DNA of 50,775 nt from Chryseobacterium gleum (GTDB lineage: Bacteria > Bacteroidota > Bacteroidia > Flavobacteriales > BACL11), in contig CAMBDW010000012.1 in NCBI GenBank assembly GCA_945865535.1, positions 1-50,775 of the forward strand. Reading direction: 5' to 3'. The notes below the pieces were generated by a model. It worked only from the letters and a program-made list of their open reading frames with translations, was not told the DNA's origin and did no database searches. Position numbers and translations under genes: made by a program. The number at the start of each line of letters is the position of its first letter. The first letter of the stretch is position 1. Shown one piece after another: positions 1-9,650 of this stretch.

Positions 1-2211
1 GTCCCACAAATAAGAATAGGCAGGATCCCCACCACTAGCATACAACCTGGCTATACCAACACTATCACCATAACAAGCAATACCATCTATCACCTTCATA
101 CTATCTATACTCAAAGCAAATGAAGGCTCCGCTATATTAAACGTGTAAAGTATAGAACAACCCTCAAAATCTTCTATAAGCAACTGATAATTTCCAGCTA
201 ATAAATCAAACAAAGTATCCCTAGTAGAGATATGTGTATCGGATACCTGCAAAGTATTCCCCTGCATATCCAACCAATAATAAGTATAAGGAGCCCAACT
301 ACCAGAGGCATCCCCAACTATCATACCAGTGGCTTCCCCCTTACAAGAAACAACAAACACCTGAGGAGAAGCACTCAATGGAAGCTGTGGCGCTATAACA
401 TTAACTGTAGTGAAAGTATCACAACCATTGGCATCCATTACCTCCAAATAATAAGTCCCAGCACTCAAACTCAAGACAGTGTCATTGGTACTGAAACTAT
501 TCAACCCTGAATCAAACCACTCATAACTATATACCGGAGTACCCCCTGCTGAACTACCAACAGCAAAAGCCAAATCACTTCCATAACACGTATTTGTTGA
601 AGTCGAAACTAAGGCCTGCAATGGAAAGCCAGGGGCTAAAATGGTAATTGGGACTTCTATATGACAAAAAGCATTGTCGCTAACCATAACATTATAAGTC
701 CCTGTTTCTAAACCATAAAAGGCAGTATCATAAGGATATGCATTAGTATTTAAAATCCCATCTAAATAATACGTATAAGGAGTTAACTGAACGCTATGCA
801 CATCTATTGCAAGATAGCCATTATTTCCATCCCAACAACTTGCATCTATTGAACTAATAGAGAATGATATAGGAGAAAGAGTATCGGAAGTTAAGGTTTC
901 TGTACAAGGAGAACCAGTTGTAACGTAACAAAACTGTGTTCCTATCGGAATTGAAGATACTGGAAGTGAGTAAGTTGTTGCAGGATAATATACATCAGCG
1001 ATAGGATAATAAGGACCATTAAGATTGGCTGACCCCATTAAGTGATATAACGTTGAAACAGTAGCACCAATAGGATGATCCCACTCATATTGAATAATTC
1101 CATTGGAAATTGCCACACACTTTAAAGAAGTAGGAGGTAAAGAATCTTCAGCAGCTGAAATTATTAATAACGTATCTGAAAAAATTACACATCCAGTTGG
1201 AAAAGTAGCGGAAACAACATAAGAACCACTCCCCACAGTAACAGCAGAGTCGGTACTAAAAACTGTAAAAGTAGAATCATACCACGCATAAGTTACTCCA
1301 GGATCAACAACATTAGCCGTAAGAACAACATCATCTCCACAAGCAATATCTAAAGTATTTGTGTCAATTCCTAAACTATTAACCAGCTGAAGTGTTGGTG
1401 AAGTAAAACTACCTGCCTCTAACCAAACGTATGAACTTAAGCCTTGATCAGAACCATCTGCAATAGCTAATTTAATATGATAGGTTGCTCCACATGTTAC
1501 TGCTGCTTGAGCAGTAAAAACAGTTGTAAAACCATCTGCATCTGCAATAGTTAAACCATTCTGATTATTAACAAAATACTGCTGATTGATAGGAGTAACA
1601 CTATTTACAGAAGAAATAGAAATTGGTAAAGGGGGATTAGTATTGGGAATAAAAGCTAAATTAATTGCTCCATTTGCCCAAGGACCTGCAATACCAGGTC
1701 CTGATAAAAAGAATCCAAACACATCATTATATTGTGTGTTTTCCCAACCAAAATATTCTTGAGAACCAAACGCATACCTAAATTCCATTGAATCAGATGT
1801 AGGAATGAAATCAAATTCCAATACTGCTACATCATTAATGGAGCTTACAGAAAAAGATTGGCCAATCATTCCTGGAACGGAATTAGCCACTGCAAGTAAA
1901 TCTGGATCTGTTACGGTATTTGGTAAAAATGGAAAGCCGCCTCCATTAATTGGATCAAGAGCATAAATATCTCCTGTACACATAACAATTCCACTATCTA
2001 TTCCCAAATTTGTATTTATAGCATTAAACCAACCTATTTGAGATGGCTCGCCCTGAAATGTATGATTTGAAGCAATAACCCCTCCTCCTAATAATACATT
2101 ATCAATAAGATAGGTTGCTGTATTGTAAGGAGCTGTATTATCTATTATAATTTGTGATTGTGCTTTAAAAGTAGTCAATACTACTAATAAAAAGAGTATT
2201 TTTTTAGTCAT
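1..2211 (-). CDS. Secreted choice-of-anchor L domain protein with SprB-type repeats (3' end outside window)
   Basis: The minus frame is open without a stop from an ATG at 2211 to base 1, 737 codons, so the gene continues past the left edge. It starts with a signal peptide (MTKKILFLLVVLTTFKAQSQ). Residues about 22-250 match the choice-of-anchor L pattern: conversion of a 'GIVMCTGD' stretch, a 'FRYAFGSQEYF' core and 'YHIKLAIADGSDQG' followed by an 'LEAGSF' end. The rest consists of Ig-like and SprB-like units, for example 'ACYGDSVGIARLYASGGDPA' near the edge. Such proteins in Bacteroidota are large T9SS-exported surface or adhesin-like proteins; the expected C-terminal sorting domain lies outside the window. 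The start is supported by the signal peptide and by a -7 element only 4 nt upstream. Exact ligand and function are unknown. Confidence 0.88.
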   Translation of the reverse strand, partial: MTKKILFLLVVLTTFKAQSQIIIDNTAPYNTATYLIDNVLLGGGVIASNHTFQGEPSQIGWFNAINTNLGIDSGIVMCTGDIYALDPINGGGFPFLPNTVTDPDLLAVANSVPGMIGQSFSVSSINDVAVLEFDFIPTSDSMEFRYAFGSQEYFGWENTQYNDVFGFFLSGPGIAGPWANGAINLAFIPNTNPPLPISISSVNSVTPINQQYFVNNQNGLTIADADGFTTVFTAQAAVTCGATYHIKLAIADGSDQGLSSYVWLEAGSFTSPTLQLVNSLGIDTNTLDIACGDDVVLTANVVDPGVTYAWYDSTFTVFSTDSAVTVGSGSYVVSATFPTGCVIFSDTLLIISAAEDSLPPTSLKCVAISNGIIQYEWDHPIGATVSTLYHLMGSANLNGPYYPIADVYYPATTYSLPVSSIPIGTQFCYVTTGSPCTETLTSDTLSPISFSISSIDASCWDGNNGYLAIDVHSVQLTPYTYYLDGILNTNAYPYDTAFYGLETGTYNVMVSDNAFCHIEVPITILAPGFPLQALVSTSTNTCYGSDLAFAVGSSAGGTPVYSYEWFDSGLNSFSTNDTVLSLSAGTYYLEVMDANGCDTFTTVNVIAPQLPLSASPQVFVVSCKGEATGMIVGDASGSWAPYTYYWLDMQGNTLQVSDTHISTRDTLFDLLAGNYQLLIEDFEGCSILYTFNIAEPSFALSIDSMKVIDGIACYGDSVGIARLYASGGDPAYSYLWD

Positions 2212-2215
2212 GCAA

Positions 2216-2223
2216 CAAAGATA
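2216..2223 (-). promoter_or_regulatory. Bacteroidota -7 promoter element for the anchor-L gene
   Basis: On the minus strand TATCTTTG (consensus TAnnTTTG) is followed by four bases (TTGC) and then the ATG at 2211. With the usual placement of this box, transcription would start at or next to the ATG, giving a leaderless or nearly leaderless mRNA. No clear -33 TTG is seen. Confidence 0.6.
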
Positions 2224-2263
2224 AGAAAGAATTTATAAATCCTATCTTTATAAAACCATAATT

Positions 2264-4045
2264 TTATTCACTCAAATTGGTGTCCGACTGAAAATTAAAC
2301 ATTTCGGCATAACTGCCTTTATTTTTAAGTAATTGATTATGAGTGCCTGATTCTAAAACACTTCCATTTTCTAAATGTAAAATTTTATCAGCATTTACAA
2401 TAGTTGAAAGCCTATGAGCGATTACAATTGTAGTGCGATTAGTCGCTAATTTTTCCAAAGCCAATTGCAATAGTTCCTCTGTTGCTGTATCAATTGAAGC
2501 AGTTGCCTCATCCAAAATAAGAATTTTTGGATTACGAACATATACTCTTAAAAATGCAATAAGTTGCCTTTGTCCTGAAGATAAAGTAACTCCCCTCTCA
2601 GCTACTACAAAATCGTAATCTCCAGGAAGAGAATTAATAAATTCATCTACTCCAATTTCCTTAGCAGCTGCTATTACTTTTTCCTTTGATATAGTAGCAT
2701 CAAAAAGTGTAATATTATTCAAAATAGAATCAGAAAACAAAAAGACTTCTTGCTGAACTAATGCTATATTCTTTCTCAAACTTTGCAGGGAAATTTCATT
2801 AATATTAATACCATCAATAGTTATATGACCAGAATCTATCTCATAAAAACGATTCAAAACACTTACTATTGAAGTCTTTCCGGCACCTGTTCTACCCACC
2901 AAAGCCAACATCTTACCTGCCTCAATCTCAAAGCTTAAATTTTTAAGAACCGATTCGTCTTTTTTATAGCAAAAATTGACCTTTTTAAAAGCAATTGATC
3001 CCTTTGTATTTTCAATATTAAGTGTGCCATTATCAAGAATTTTCTCATCAGTATCAAGCACCTTAAAAACACGCTCGCAGCCAACAATACCCATTTGCAA
3101 AATATTAAACCTATCAGCTAATTGTCTGATAGGGCGAAACATCATATGAATAAATAAAATAAAAGCAATAAGCTCGCCAACTGTTATATTTTTTCCATCC
3201 AAAATAGCTTGACCGCCATACCAAACTATAAGCCCAATGGAAACAGAAGAAAGAACTTCAACAACTGGAAAAAAAACAGCATAATAAAAAATACCTTTAA
3301 TGTTTGAATCTCTATGCTTAGTATTAATGTCAAAAAACTTTTGATATTCAGCATTTTCTCTATTGAAAATCTGCACAATATTTATACCCACAATATGCTC
3401 TTGAACAAAAGTATTTAAGTTAGCAATTTGTGTTCTGACATCTTGAAAAGTTCTTTTGATATTGTTTTTAAACCAAGCAGTAGCCACTAACAAAACAGGT
3501 ATTGTTAACAAAGCAATTATAGTGAGTCTCCAATCAGTATAAAACATCAGTATAATAATAACAATTAACTTTAAAAGCTCAGCAATAATTACCAAAAGCC
3601 CTTGAGAAAAAATGTCTGCAATGGTCTCAATATCTGAAACTGTTCTGGTAACCAAAGTTCCAATAGGAGTATTATCAAAATACTTCATTTTTAAAGATAA
3701 AATATGCTCGAAAATTTTACTTCTTAAATCTTGAATAACATGCTGGCCCAGCCAAGTTGATAAATAGATATAAAAAAACTGAATTACCCCTTCCAAAACC
3801 AAAATAGCTATTAAAATTTGAGTTATTTTTATCAAACCCTCTTTATTAGGAATTACAATATAATTATCAATAGCATGATTGATAATTAAAGGACGCATAG
3901 GCCCCAAAACAGATAGCAAAATAGCAGCAATAGCAGCAACAAAAAAATGAGACTTATAGGGTTTTGCAAATTTCATCACTCTTTTTAAAAGCATAAAATC
4001 AATTACATTTCCGGTGTTGGATTTTTGTTTTTTACTCTCTTGCAT
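2264..4045 (-). CDS. ABC transporter, fused permease/ATPase (MsbA/multidrug exporter type)
   Basis: A 593-residue half-transporter with an N-terminal six-helix exporter domain (about residues 25-320) and a C-terminal nucleotide-binding domain. Walker A is GRTGAGKT at residues 384-391, the ABC signature LSSGQ at 488-492, Walker B ILILDEA about 20 residues later, and an H-loop in 'VIAHRLS'. It would act as a homodimer or heterodimer in the inner membrane, exporting a lipid or drug-like substrate; the substrate cannot be told from sequence. Its ATG follows the truA stop with no gap (truA ends at 4046), so the two are co-transcribed and probably translationally coupled. Length and architecture are normal for the family. 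Confidence 0.93.
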   Translation of the reverse strand: MQESKKQKSNTGNVIDFMLLKRVMKFAKPYKSHFFVAAIAAILLSVLGPMRPLIINHAIDNYIVIPNKEGLIKITQILIAILVLEGVIQFFYIYLSTWLGQHVIQDLRSKIFEHILSLKMKYFDNTPIGTLVTRTVSDIETIADIFSQGLLVIIAELLKLIVIIILMFYTDWRLTIIALLTIPVLLVATAWFKNNIKRTFQDVRTQIANLNTFVQEHIVGINIVQIFNRENAEYQKFFDINTKHRDSNIKGIFYYAVFFPVVEVLSSVSIGLIVWYGGQAILDGKNITVGELIAFILFIHMMFRPIRQLADRFNILQMGIVGCERVFKVLDTDEKILDNGTLNIENTKGSIAFKKVNFCYKKDESVLKNLSFEIEAGKMLALVGRTGAGKTSIVSVLNRFYEIDSGHITIDGININEISLQSLRKNIALVQQEVFLFSDSILNNITLFDATISKEKVIAAAKEIGVDEFINSLPGDYDFVVAERGVTLSSGQRQLIAFLRVYVRNPKILILDEATASIDTATEELLQLALEKLATNRTTIVIAHRLSTIVNADKILHLENGSVLESGTHNQLLKNKGSYAEMFNFQSDTNLSE

Positions 4046-4786
4046 TTATGTCCTTATTTTATTTGGATACTTAACCTCAGTTAGGAAAAGTGCGTGTGCA
4101 GGAACTGATATTCCTGACTTTGATCTATCTTTTGCTGCTATTATTTTAGCCACATCAGCTGCTATTATTTTACCAAACCCAACATCTAGCAAAGTACCTA
4201 CTATTGCTCTTACCATATTGCGCAAAAAACGATCAGATTTAATAGTAAAAATCAGATTAGTGTTTACTACTTCCCATTGAGCAAACATGACATCACAATT
4301 ATTAGTAAAAGTCTGAGTATTTACTTTTGAAAAAGAAGTAAAATCTTGTTTTCCTATAATATATTGACAAGCTTCATTCATTGCTATTATATCTAAATCA
4401 TTCTGCAAAAAATAAGCAGTCTTATTAAAAGGATCCTTCTTTTGAATAATATGATACTGATAAGTTCTACTTAGAGCATCAAAGCGACAATTAGCATCCT
4501 CTTTTACTTTAAATATATCTTTAATAGCAATATCACTAGCCAAGAAACTATTGAGTTTAAACATTAGATTTTGGATGTCAAAATCAATATCACAATCAAA
4601 ATGTGCAAACATTTGATTTGCATGCACTCCTGTGTCGGTTCTTCCAGCTCCTATTACCTCAATATTAGTATTAAGAATAGTACTCAATGCTCTATTGATT
4701 TCTGCCTGCACAGTCTTAGCATTGGGCTGTTCCTGCCAACCATGATAATTGGTTCCTTTGTATGAAAGTTCAATGAAAAAACGCAT
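4046..4786 (-). CDS. truA: tRNA pseudouridine(38-40) synthase
   Basis: A 246-residue protein with the TruA family core. The catalytic aspartate is D51 in the motif GAGRTDTGVHA, and the N-terminal 'YKGTNYHGWQ' and later 'FLRNMVRAIVGTL' blocks are family hallmarks. The enzyme isomerises uridines 38-40 in the anticodon arm of tRNAs. It is the first gene of a two-gene unit with the downstream ABC exporter and is divergent from the moxR/bat operon. The pairing with a transporter looks positional rather than functional. Confidence 0.97.
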   Translation of the reverse strand: MRFFIELSYKGTNYHGWQEQPNAKTVQAEINRALSTILNTNIEVIGAGRTDTGVHANQMFAHFDCDIDFDIQNLMFKLNSFLASDIAIKDIFKVKEDANCRFDALSRTYQYHIIQKKDPFNKTAYFLQNDLDIIAMNEACQYIIGKQDFTSFSKVNTQTFTNNCDVMFAQWEVVNTNLIFTIKSDRFLRNMVRAIVGTLLDVGFGKIIAADVAKIIAAKDRSKSGISVPAHALFLTEVKYPNKIRT

Positions 4787-4800
4787 CTTATAATTTACCG

Positions 4801-4808
4801 CAAAAATA
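4801..4808 (-). promoter_or_regulatory. Candidate -7 element for truA
   Basis: TATTTTTG on the minus strand fits TAnnTTTG and ends 14 nt before the truA ATG in the divergent intergenic region. No well-spaced -33 TTG was found, so this is a motif call only. Confidence 0.4.
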
Positions 4809-4855
4809 GAAAATGAATTTACAATATACTATTGAAAAAAAATATTCGTTGAACT

Positions 4856-4885
4856 TTGTAATTTGTTAAACAAAATATAAATTTG
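4856..4885 (+). promoter_or_regulatory. Promoter of the moxR-bat operon (-33 TTG / -7 TAAATTTG)
   Basis: TTG at 4856-4858 and TAAATTTG at 4878-4885 are separated by 19 bp, the spacing known for Bacteroidota primary-sigma promoters. The -7 box ends 19 nt before the moxR ATG. It is the best-formed promoter in the window and the only obvious one ahead of the eight Bat genes. Confidence 0.7.
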
Positions 4886-4904
4886 CAATCCTAAATTCAA
4901 AAAA

Positions 4905-5906
4905 ATGACTGATACATTACAACCAGATATTAAAGAACTTAACGAAAAAATAAATAAAGAAAGCGCTATTATTGATCTACTAATGCTAGAGATGAACAAG
5001 GTAATTGTTGGTCAAAAGCATATGAGTGAACGTCTTTTAATTGCCCTCTTAACCAACGGACATATATTATTAGAAGGAGTGCCTGGACTAGCTAAAACAC
5101 TTGCTATTTCAACATTAGCCAAAACAATAGATGCAAAGTTTAGTCGTTTGCAATTTACTCCTGATTTATTACCTGCAGATATTATTGGGACACAAGTATA
5201 TAGTCCTAAGAATGAAACTTTTTCAGTAAAAAGAGGTCCTATTTTTGCAAACTTTATTTTAGCAGATGAGATAAATCGTGCTCCAGCAAAAGTACAATCT
5301 GCACTGCTTGAAGCCATGCAAGAGCGCCAAGTAACTATTGGGGGCGAATCTTTTGACTTAGACAAGCCATTTTTGGTAATGGCTACTCAAAATCCTGTAG
5401 AGCAAGAGGGTACTTATCCTTTGCCAGAAGCTCAAGTGGATCGTTTTATGCTAAAAGTAGTTATTGATTATCCTAAAAAAGAGGAAGAAAAATTGATTAT
5501 TCGACATAATTTAGCAAAAACCTTTCCAAGCCCAAACTCTGTTCTAAAAACTGATGCTATTATACGTGCTCGTGATTTAGTAAAGGAGGTTTATATGGAT
5601 GAAAAAATTGAACAATATATTATCGATATCGTATTTGCTACTAGATATCCTGAAAAATACGGATTAGAGAAATTTAAAGCAATGATCTCTTTTGGAGCAT
5701 CACCAAGAGCAAGTATTAATTTAGCAATAGCAAGTAAGGCCTACGCTTTTATAAAAAGAAGAGGCTATGTAATTCCTGAAGATGTTCGTGCTCTTTGCCA
5801 TGATGTATTGCGCCACAGAATAGGACTTACCTATGAAGCGGAAGCAGAGAATATTACTTCAGAGAATATTATTACTGAAATTTTAAATGCAGTAGAAATT
5901 CCGTAA
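4905..5906 (+). CDS. MoxR-family AAA+ ATPase
   Basis: A 333-residue AAA+ protein of the MoxR type. Walker A is GVPGLAKT at residues 58-65, Walker B contains D121-E122 in 'ILADEINRA', and the sensor region 'MATQNPVEQEGTYPLPEAQ' is typical of the family. MoxR ATPases work as chaperone-like partners of von Willebrand factor A (vWA) proteins, and here it leads an operon that encodes a DUF58 protein and two vWA Bat proteins. It is followed directly, with no gap, by the DUF58 gene. The N-terminal extension before Walker A is of normal size. Confidence 0.96.
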   Translation: MTDTLQPDIKELNEKINKESAIIDLLMLEMNKVIVGQKHMSERLLIALLTNGHILLEGVPGLAKTLAISTLAKTIDAKFSRLQFTPDLLPADIIGTQVYSPKNETFSVKRGPIFANFILADEINRAPAKVQSALLEAMQERQVTIGGESFDLDKPFLVMATQNPVEQEGTYPLPEAQVDRFMLKVVIDYPKKEEEKLIIRHNLAKTFPSPNSVLKTDAIIRARDLVKEVYMDEKIEQYIIDIVFATRYPEKYGLEKFKAMISFGASPRASINLAIASKAYAFIKRRGYVIPEDVRALCHDVLRHRIGLTYEAEAENITSENIITEILNAVEIP

Positions 5907-6782
5907 ATGAGCACCTCAGCGCTTTTAAAAAAAGTAAGACAGATTGAGATAAAAACTAGAGGGCTCTCCAACCATATTTTTGCTGGAGAATACCATACAG
6001 CTTTTAAAGGTACAGGTATGGCCTTTTCGGAAGTAAGAGAATATCAGCCCGGAGATGATATCCGCTCCATTGATTGGAATGTAACGGCTAGATACAATGC
6101 CCCTTTTGTGAAAGTTTTTGAAGAAGAAAGAGAAATGACCGTAATGTTGCTTATTGATATATCAGCATCTGGTAATTTTGGGACTAACGAACAATTCAAA
6201 AGGGAATTAGCCACTGAATTGGCTGCTGTTTTAGCTTTTTCAGCAATTAAAAATAATGATAAAGTAGGGGTTATCTTTTTTACTGATAAGATAGAAAAAT
6301 TCATTCCTCCAAAAAAAGGAAAAAGCCACATCCTAAGAATTATTAGAGAAGTTCTAGCATTTAATCCACAAGCCAAAGGCACCGATATTGCTGGAGCTTT
6401 GGAATATTTTAACTCAGTTATTAAAAAAAGAAGTATCTGTTTTATACTCTCTGATTTTATGAGCTCTTCATTTGAAAAACCTTTAAAAATTGCAAGTAAA
6501 AAACACGATTTAGTTGGATTAAGAATTCATGACAAGAGAGAAGATAGTTTGCCTAATATTGGATTGATTCCCATGCAAGATGCAGAAACAGAAAAACTCA
6601 TTTTTGTAGATACATCAAGCAAAAAAGTGAGAGCAGATTTCGCCAAAAACAGATTAGAAAAAGTAGCTATGCTTAAAAAATTATTTCCCTCTAGTGGAGT
6701 GGATTTAATTGATCTGGCTACAGGAACTGATTATGTAAAACCTTTAATTAATTTCTTTAAAACCAGAGGTAAGAGAAGATGA
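5907..6782 (+). CDS. DUF58 domain-containing protein of the Bat operon
   Basis: A 291-residue soluble protein. The block 'EVREYQPGDDIRSIDWNVTA' is the DUF58 signature, and it is followed by a vWA-like fold starting at 'MLLIDISASGNFG' with a D-x-S-x-S metal-site motif. DUF58 proteins routinely sit next to MoxR and are thought to be its partner or substrate. The ATG abuts the moxR stop and the stop codon overlaps the next start (ATGA, 6779-6782), implying coupled translation. The biochemical role is not established for the family. Confidence 0.93.
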   Translation: MSTSALLKKVRQIEIKTRGLSNHIFAGEYHTAFKGTGMAFSEVREYQPGDDIRSIDWNVTARYNAPFVKVFEEEREMTVMLLIDISASGNFGTNEQFKRELATELAAVLAFSAIKNNDKVGVIFFTDKIEKFIPPKKGKSHILRIIREVLAFNPQAKGTDIAGALEYFNSVIKKRSICFILSDFMSSSFEKPLKIASKKHDLVGLRIHDKREDSLPNIGLIPMQDAETEKLIFVDTSSKKVRADFAKNRLEKVAMLKKLFPSSGVDLIDLATGTDYVKPLINFFKTRGKRR

Positions 6783-7633
6783 GAAAAGTAATTTACATAC
6801 TACTTTTAAGTAATTTTGCTTTTGCTCAAACTGCAACTTTAGATTCCAATACAATTCTAATTGGGCAACAAATCAACTTCACAATTACTAATAAAGTAAC
6901 CTCTACTAAGATTTGGCCTACTTATAATGAATTTTTAGTTGAAGGAATTGAAATCATCAAAGCCTCAAAAATTGATACAACTGATGGAGTGATTACTCAG
7001 GAGTTTGTCATTACAGCCTGGGATAGCGGAAGTTACTTTTTTCCGTCTATTGCTTTTTCAGAAAACAGCAAAACACAAGCTCTATTGTTAAATGTCCAAA
7101 CTATAATATTAGCAGAAGATGCGGAATTAAAAGATATAAAACAACCCATTGAAGAGCCAATTGGATGGAGCGATATTTGGCCTTGGCTACTTGGTATTTT
7201 AATTCTTTCTCTAATAATATTTATTCTTAGAAAATATGTATTTAATAAAAACAAGCAGCCAATAATCGTTAAACCAAATGTGATAATTGCTGCTGATATA
7301 TCTGCATTAAAAGAATTAAATGCATTGGAAAAGGCAAAAATATGGCAAGAGGGTAATGTAAAAGAATATCACTCCCAATTATCAGAAATTATTAGAAGAT
7401 ACACAGAAAATAGATTTCAATTTATTGCGCTTGAACTCACAACTGATGAGATTTTACAAGAACTAAAATCTATTTTAAGTGATGACCAATTAAACAATCT
7501 CAGTACGCTTTTACAAAGAGCAGACTTAGCCAAGTTTGCCAAAAGCAAACCAATTGATACTGAGAATATAGAGAGTATGGTTTTAGCAAAAGGGTTTGTA
7601 AACGCTACAAAACAAACAAAGAGAAATGAGTAA
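6779..7633 (+). CDS. Small membrane protein of the Bat operon (BatD-like, function unknown)
   Basis: A 284-residue protein with a signal peptide (residues 1-17, ending FAFAQ), a periplasmic beta-rich region resembling the start of BatD ('ATLDSNTILIGQQINFTI'), one transmembrane helix at about 133-152 and a cytoplasmic tail of about 130 residues. The domain order is the same as in the longer BatD at 10359-12113, suggesting a shortened paralogue. It overlaps the DUF58 gene by 4 nt and batA by 8 nt. A gene of this kind commonly sits between DUF58 and batA in Bacteroidota. I infer an envelope role with the vWA proteins. Confidence 0.8.
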   Translation: MRKVIYILLLSNFAFAQTATLDSNTILIGQQINFTITNKVTSTKIWPTYNEFLVEGIEIIKASKIDTTDGVITQEFVITAWDSGSYFFPSIAFSENSKTQALLLNVQTIILAEDAELKDIKQPIEEPIGWSDIWPWLLGILILSLIIFILRKYVFNKNKQPIIVKPNVIIAADISALKELNALEKAKIWQEGNVKEYHSQLSEIIRRYTENRFQFIALELTTDEILQELKSILSDDQLNNLSTLLQRADLAKFAKSKPIDTENIESMVLAKGFVNATKQTKRNE

Positions 7634-8615
7634 TTACACTTTTGTAAATAGAGAATTTTTCTACCTTCTAATTATTCCAATAGCGATACTCATTTGGTAT
7701 ATCTTAAAATATAAATTTGTATCAAGTACTATTTTATTTTCTGATACCCATTCAATAAGTAAAACTATAACATTAAAACAGAGATTAAGACATTTACCTT
7801 ATCTACTAAAAATTATTGCAACAGCACTCTTAATTATTGCCATTGCTCGCCCTCAATCAACAGCAAATTGGGAAGAAAGTACCACTGAAGGAATTGACAT
7901 AGTATTAGCAATGGATATTTCAGGAAGTATGCTTGCCCGGGATTTAAAACCAGACCGATTGGAAGCTTCAAAAGATGTGGCCATGGATTTTATCAGCAAG
8001 AGAAAAAATGATAGAGTGGGACTGGTAATATTTGCAGGAGAAAGTTTTACTCAGTGTCCCTTAACTACCGACCACAATGTACTTCTTAATTTATTTAAAG
8101 ATGTTAAAAGTGGTATGGTAGAAGATGGAACTGCAATTGGCATGGGGCTTGCAACTGCCGTAAATCGATTAAAAGATTCTAAAGCTATTTCAAAAGTAAT
8201 TATTCTACTTACTGATGGAGTAAATAATAGTGGAATGGTGCCACCACTTACTGCCGCTGAAATTGCTCAAAAATTTGGAATACGAGTATATACCATTGGA
8301 GTAGGAACTGAGGGCTTTGCTCCCTACCCTTTCCAAACTCCTTTTGGTATACAATACCAAGATCTAGAAGTAAAAATTGATGAGAAAACCTTGCAAGATA
8401 TCGCCATCTTAACAGATGGGAAATATTTTAGAGCTACCAATAACAATTCCTTAAAAGAGATTTACAAAGATATTGATGCTTTAGAAAAATCAAAAATAGA
8501 AGTCACTGAATTTCACAAGCGCTCAGAAGAGTTTTTACCTTTTGCACTTTGGGCTTTAGGATTATTGTTTTTAGGCTTTATTTTACAAATCACTTATTTA
8601 AAACAGATTCCTTAA
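7626..8615 (+). CDS. batA: BatA, membrane-anchored von Willebrand factor A protein
   Basis: A 329-residue inner-membrane protein with two N-terminal transmembrane segments (about residues 9-27 and 58-75), a periplasmic or cytoplasm-facing vWA domain and a C-terminal helix (about 305-325). The metal-ion-dependent adhesion site is intact: D97-x-S99-x-S101 in 'AMDISGSM', followed by a conserved threonine in 'LTDGVNN'. BatA and BatB are known from Bacteroides aerotolerance studies; the name reflects that, but their mechanism is unclear. It overlaps the preceding gene by 8 nt and abuts batB. Confidence 0.94.
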   Translation: MSNYTFVNREFFYLLIIPIAILIWYILKYKFVSSTILFSDTHSISKTITLKQRLRHLPYLLKIIATALLIIAIARPQSTANWEESTTEGIDIVLAMDISGSMLARDLKPDRLEASKDVAMDFISKRKNDRVGLVIFAGESFTQCPLTTDHNVLLNLFKDVKSGMVEDGTAIGMGLATAVNRLKDSKAISKVIILLTDGVNNSGMVPPLTAAEIAQKFGIRVYTIGVGTEGFAPYPFQTPFGIQYQDLEVKIDEKTLQDIAILTDGKYFRATNNNSLKEIYKDIDALEKSKIEVTEFHKRSEEFLPFALWALGLLFLGFILQITYLKQIP

Positions 8616-9650
8616 ATGTTAAGATACGAACATATCGAATATTTAAACTTCCTCTTTGGAATTCCTGTTTTAATACTTGCTATATTACTTTATAGCAAAT
8701 GGAAGAAAAATGCCTTAGCTCTTTTTGGAGATAGTAGATTAGTAAATGAACTCCTGCATTCTTTTTCTAAAAGAAGATCGCAAATCAAAAACATACTTAC
8801 TATCTTAATTTTCACCTTACTCATCATAGCAATAGCAAATCCGCAGATTGGGACAAAAATGGAAGAAGTAAAAAGAGAAGGTGTTGATTTAATAATTGCC
8901 ATTGATCTGTCTAATTCTATGCTGGCTGAGGATATAAAACCCAACCGACTAGAAAGAGCAAAGCAAGCTATCTCAAAATTAATTGACAACTTAGAAGGCG
9001 ATCGAATAGGCTTAATTGTATTTGCTGGGGAGGCTTATGTGCAATTACCAATCACTACTGATTATTCGGCAGCAAAATTATTTTTAGCAACTGTAAATAC
9101 CGATATTGTTCCTACACAAGGCACTGAAATTGCAAAAGCTATTGATTTAAGTATCAAATCTTTTGATATAGAAAATGGACAAAATAAAGCTATTATCATA
9201 ATTACAGATGGAGAAAACCATGATGAAGAAGCTATTAAAAGTGCGGAAAAAGCAAATGAAGTTGGAATTTTTGTTCATACTTTAGGAATGGGATTAAGTA
9301 TAGGTGCTCCAATTCCTATTTACAACCAAAATAGAATTCAAACTGGATATCGAAAAGATAAAGAAGGAAACACTGTAGTGAGTAAATTGAATGAAAATTT
9401 ATTGATGCAAATTGCTAAAGCTGGAAAAGGAACTTATGTAAGAGCGAATAACTCCGAATCAGGGTTACCAACATTGTTTACTGAAATTAATAAAATGGAG
9501 AAAAAAGAAATAGGAACCATGATATTTACAGAATACAAAGATAGATTTCAATGGTTTATGGGTTTAGCCCTTCTATTTTTAATTTTAGACTTGATGCTCT
9601 TACCAAGAGAAAACAAATGGAGTAATCGTATCAATTTTTACAAGAACTAA
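8616..9650 (+). CDS. batB: BatB, membrane-anchored von Willebrand factor A protein
   Basis: A 344-residue paralogue of BatA with the same layout: N-terminal helices at about 10-26 and 62-78, a vWA domain with D97-x-S99-x-S101 in 'AIDLSNSM', and a C-terminal helix near 312-330. The metal-site residues fall at the same positions as in BatA, which fits a tandem duplication. Its ATG follows the batA stop without a gap, and the final base of its stop is the first base of the batC ATG. BatA/BatB are expected to act as a pair in the inner membrane with MoxR. Confidence 0.94.
   Translation: MLRYEHIEYLNFLFGIPVLILAILLYSKWKKNALALFGDSRLVNELLHSFSKRRSQIKNILTILIFTLLIIAIANPQIGTKMEEVKREGVDLIIAIDLSNSMLAEDIKPNRLERAKQAISKLIDNLEGDRIGLIVFAGEAYVQLPITTDYSAAKLFLATVNTDIVPTQGTEIAKAIDLSIKSFDIENGQNKAIIIITDGENHDEEAIKSAEKANEVGIFVHTLGMGLSIGAPIPIYNQNRIQTGYRKDKEGNTVVSKLNENLLMQIAKAGKGTYVRANNSESGLPTLFTEINKMEKKEIGTMIFTEYKDRFQWFMGLALLFLILDLMLLPRENKWSNRINFYKN

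Noticed and set aside
232-510. Plus-strand open frame of 92 codons
   Set aside because: It lies antisense to the well-supported secreted anchor-L gene and its composition follows that gene in reverse; no protein family features.
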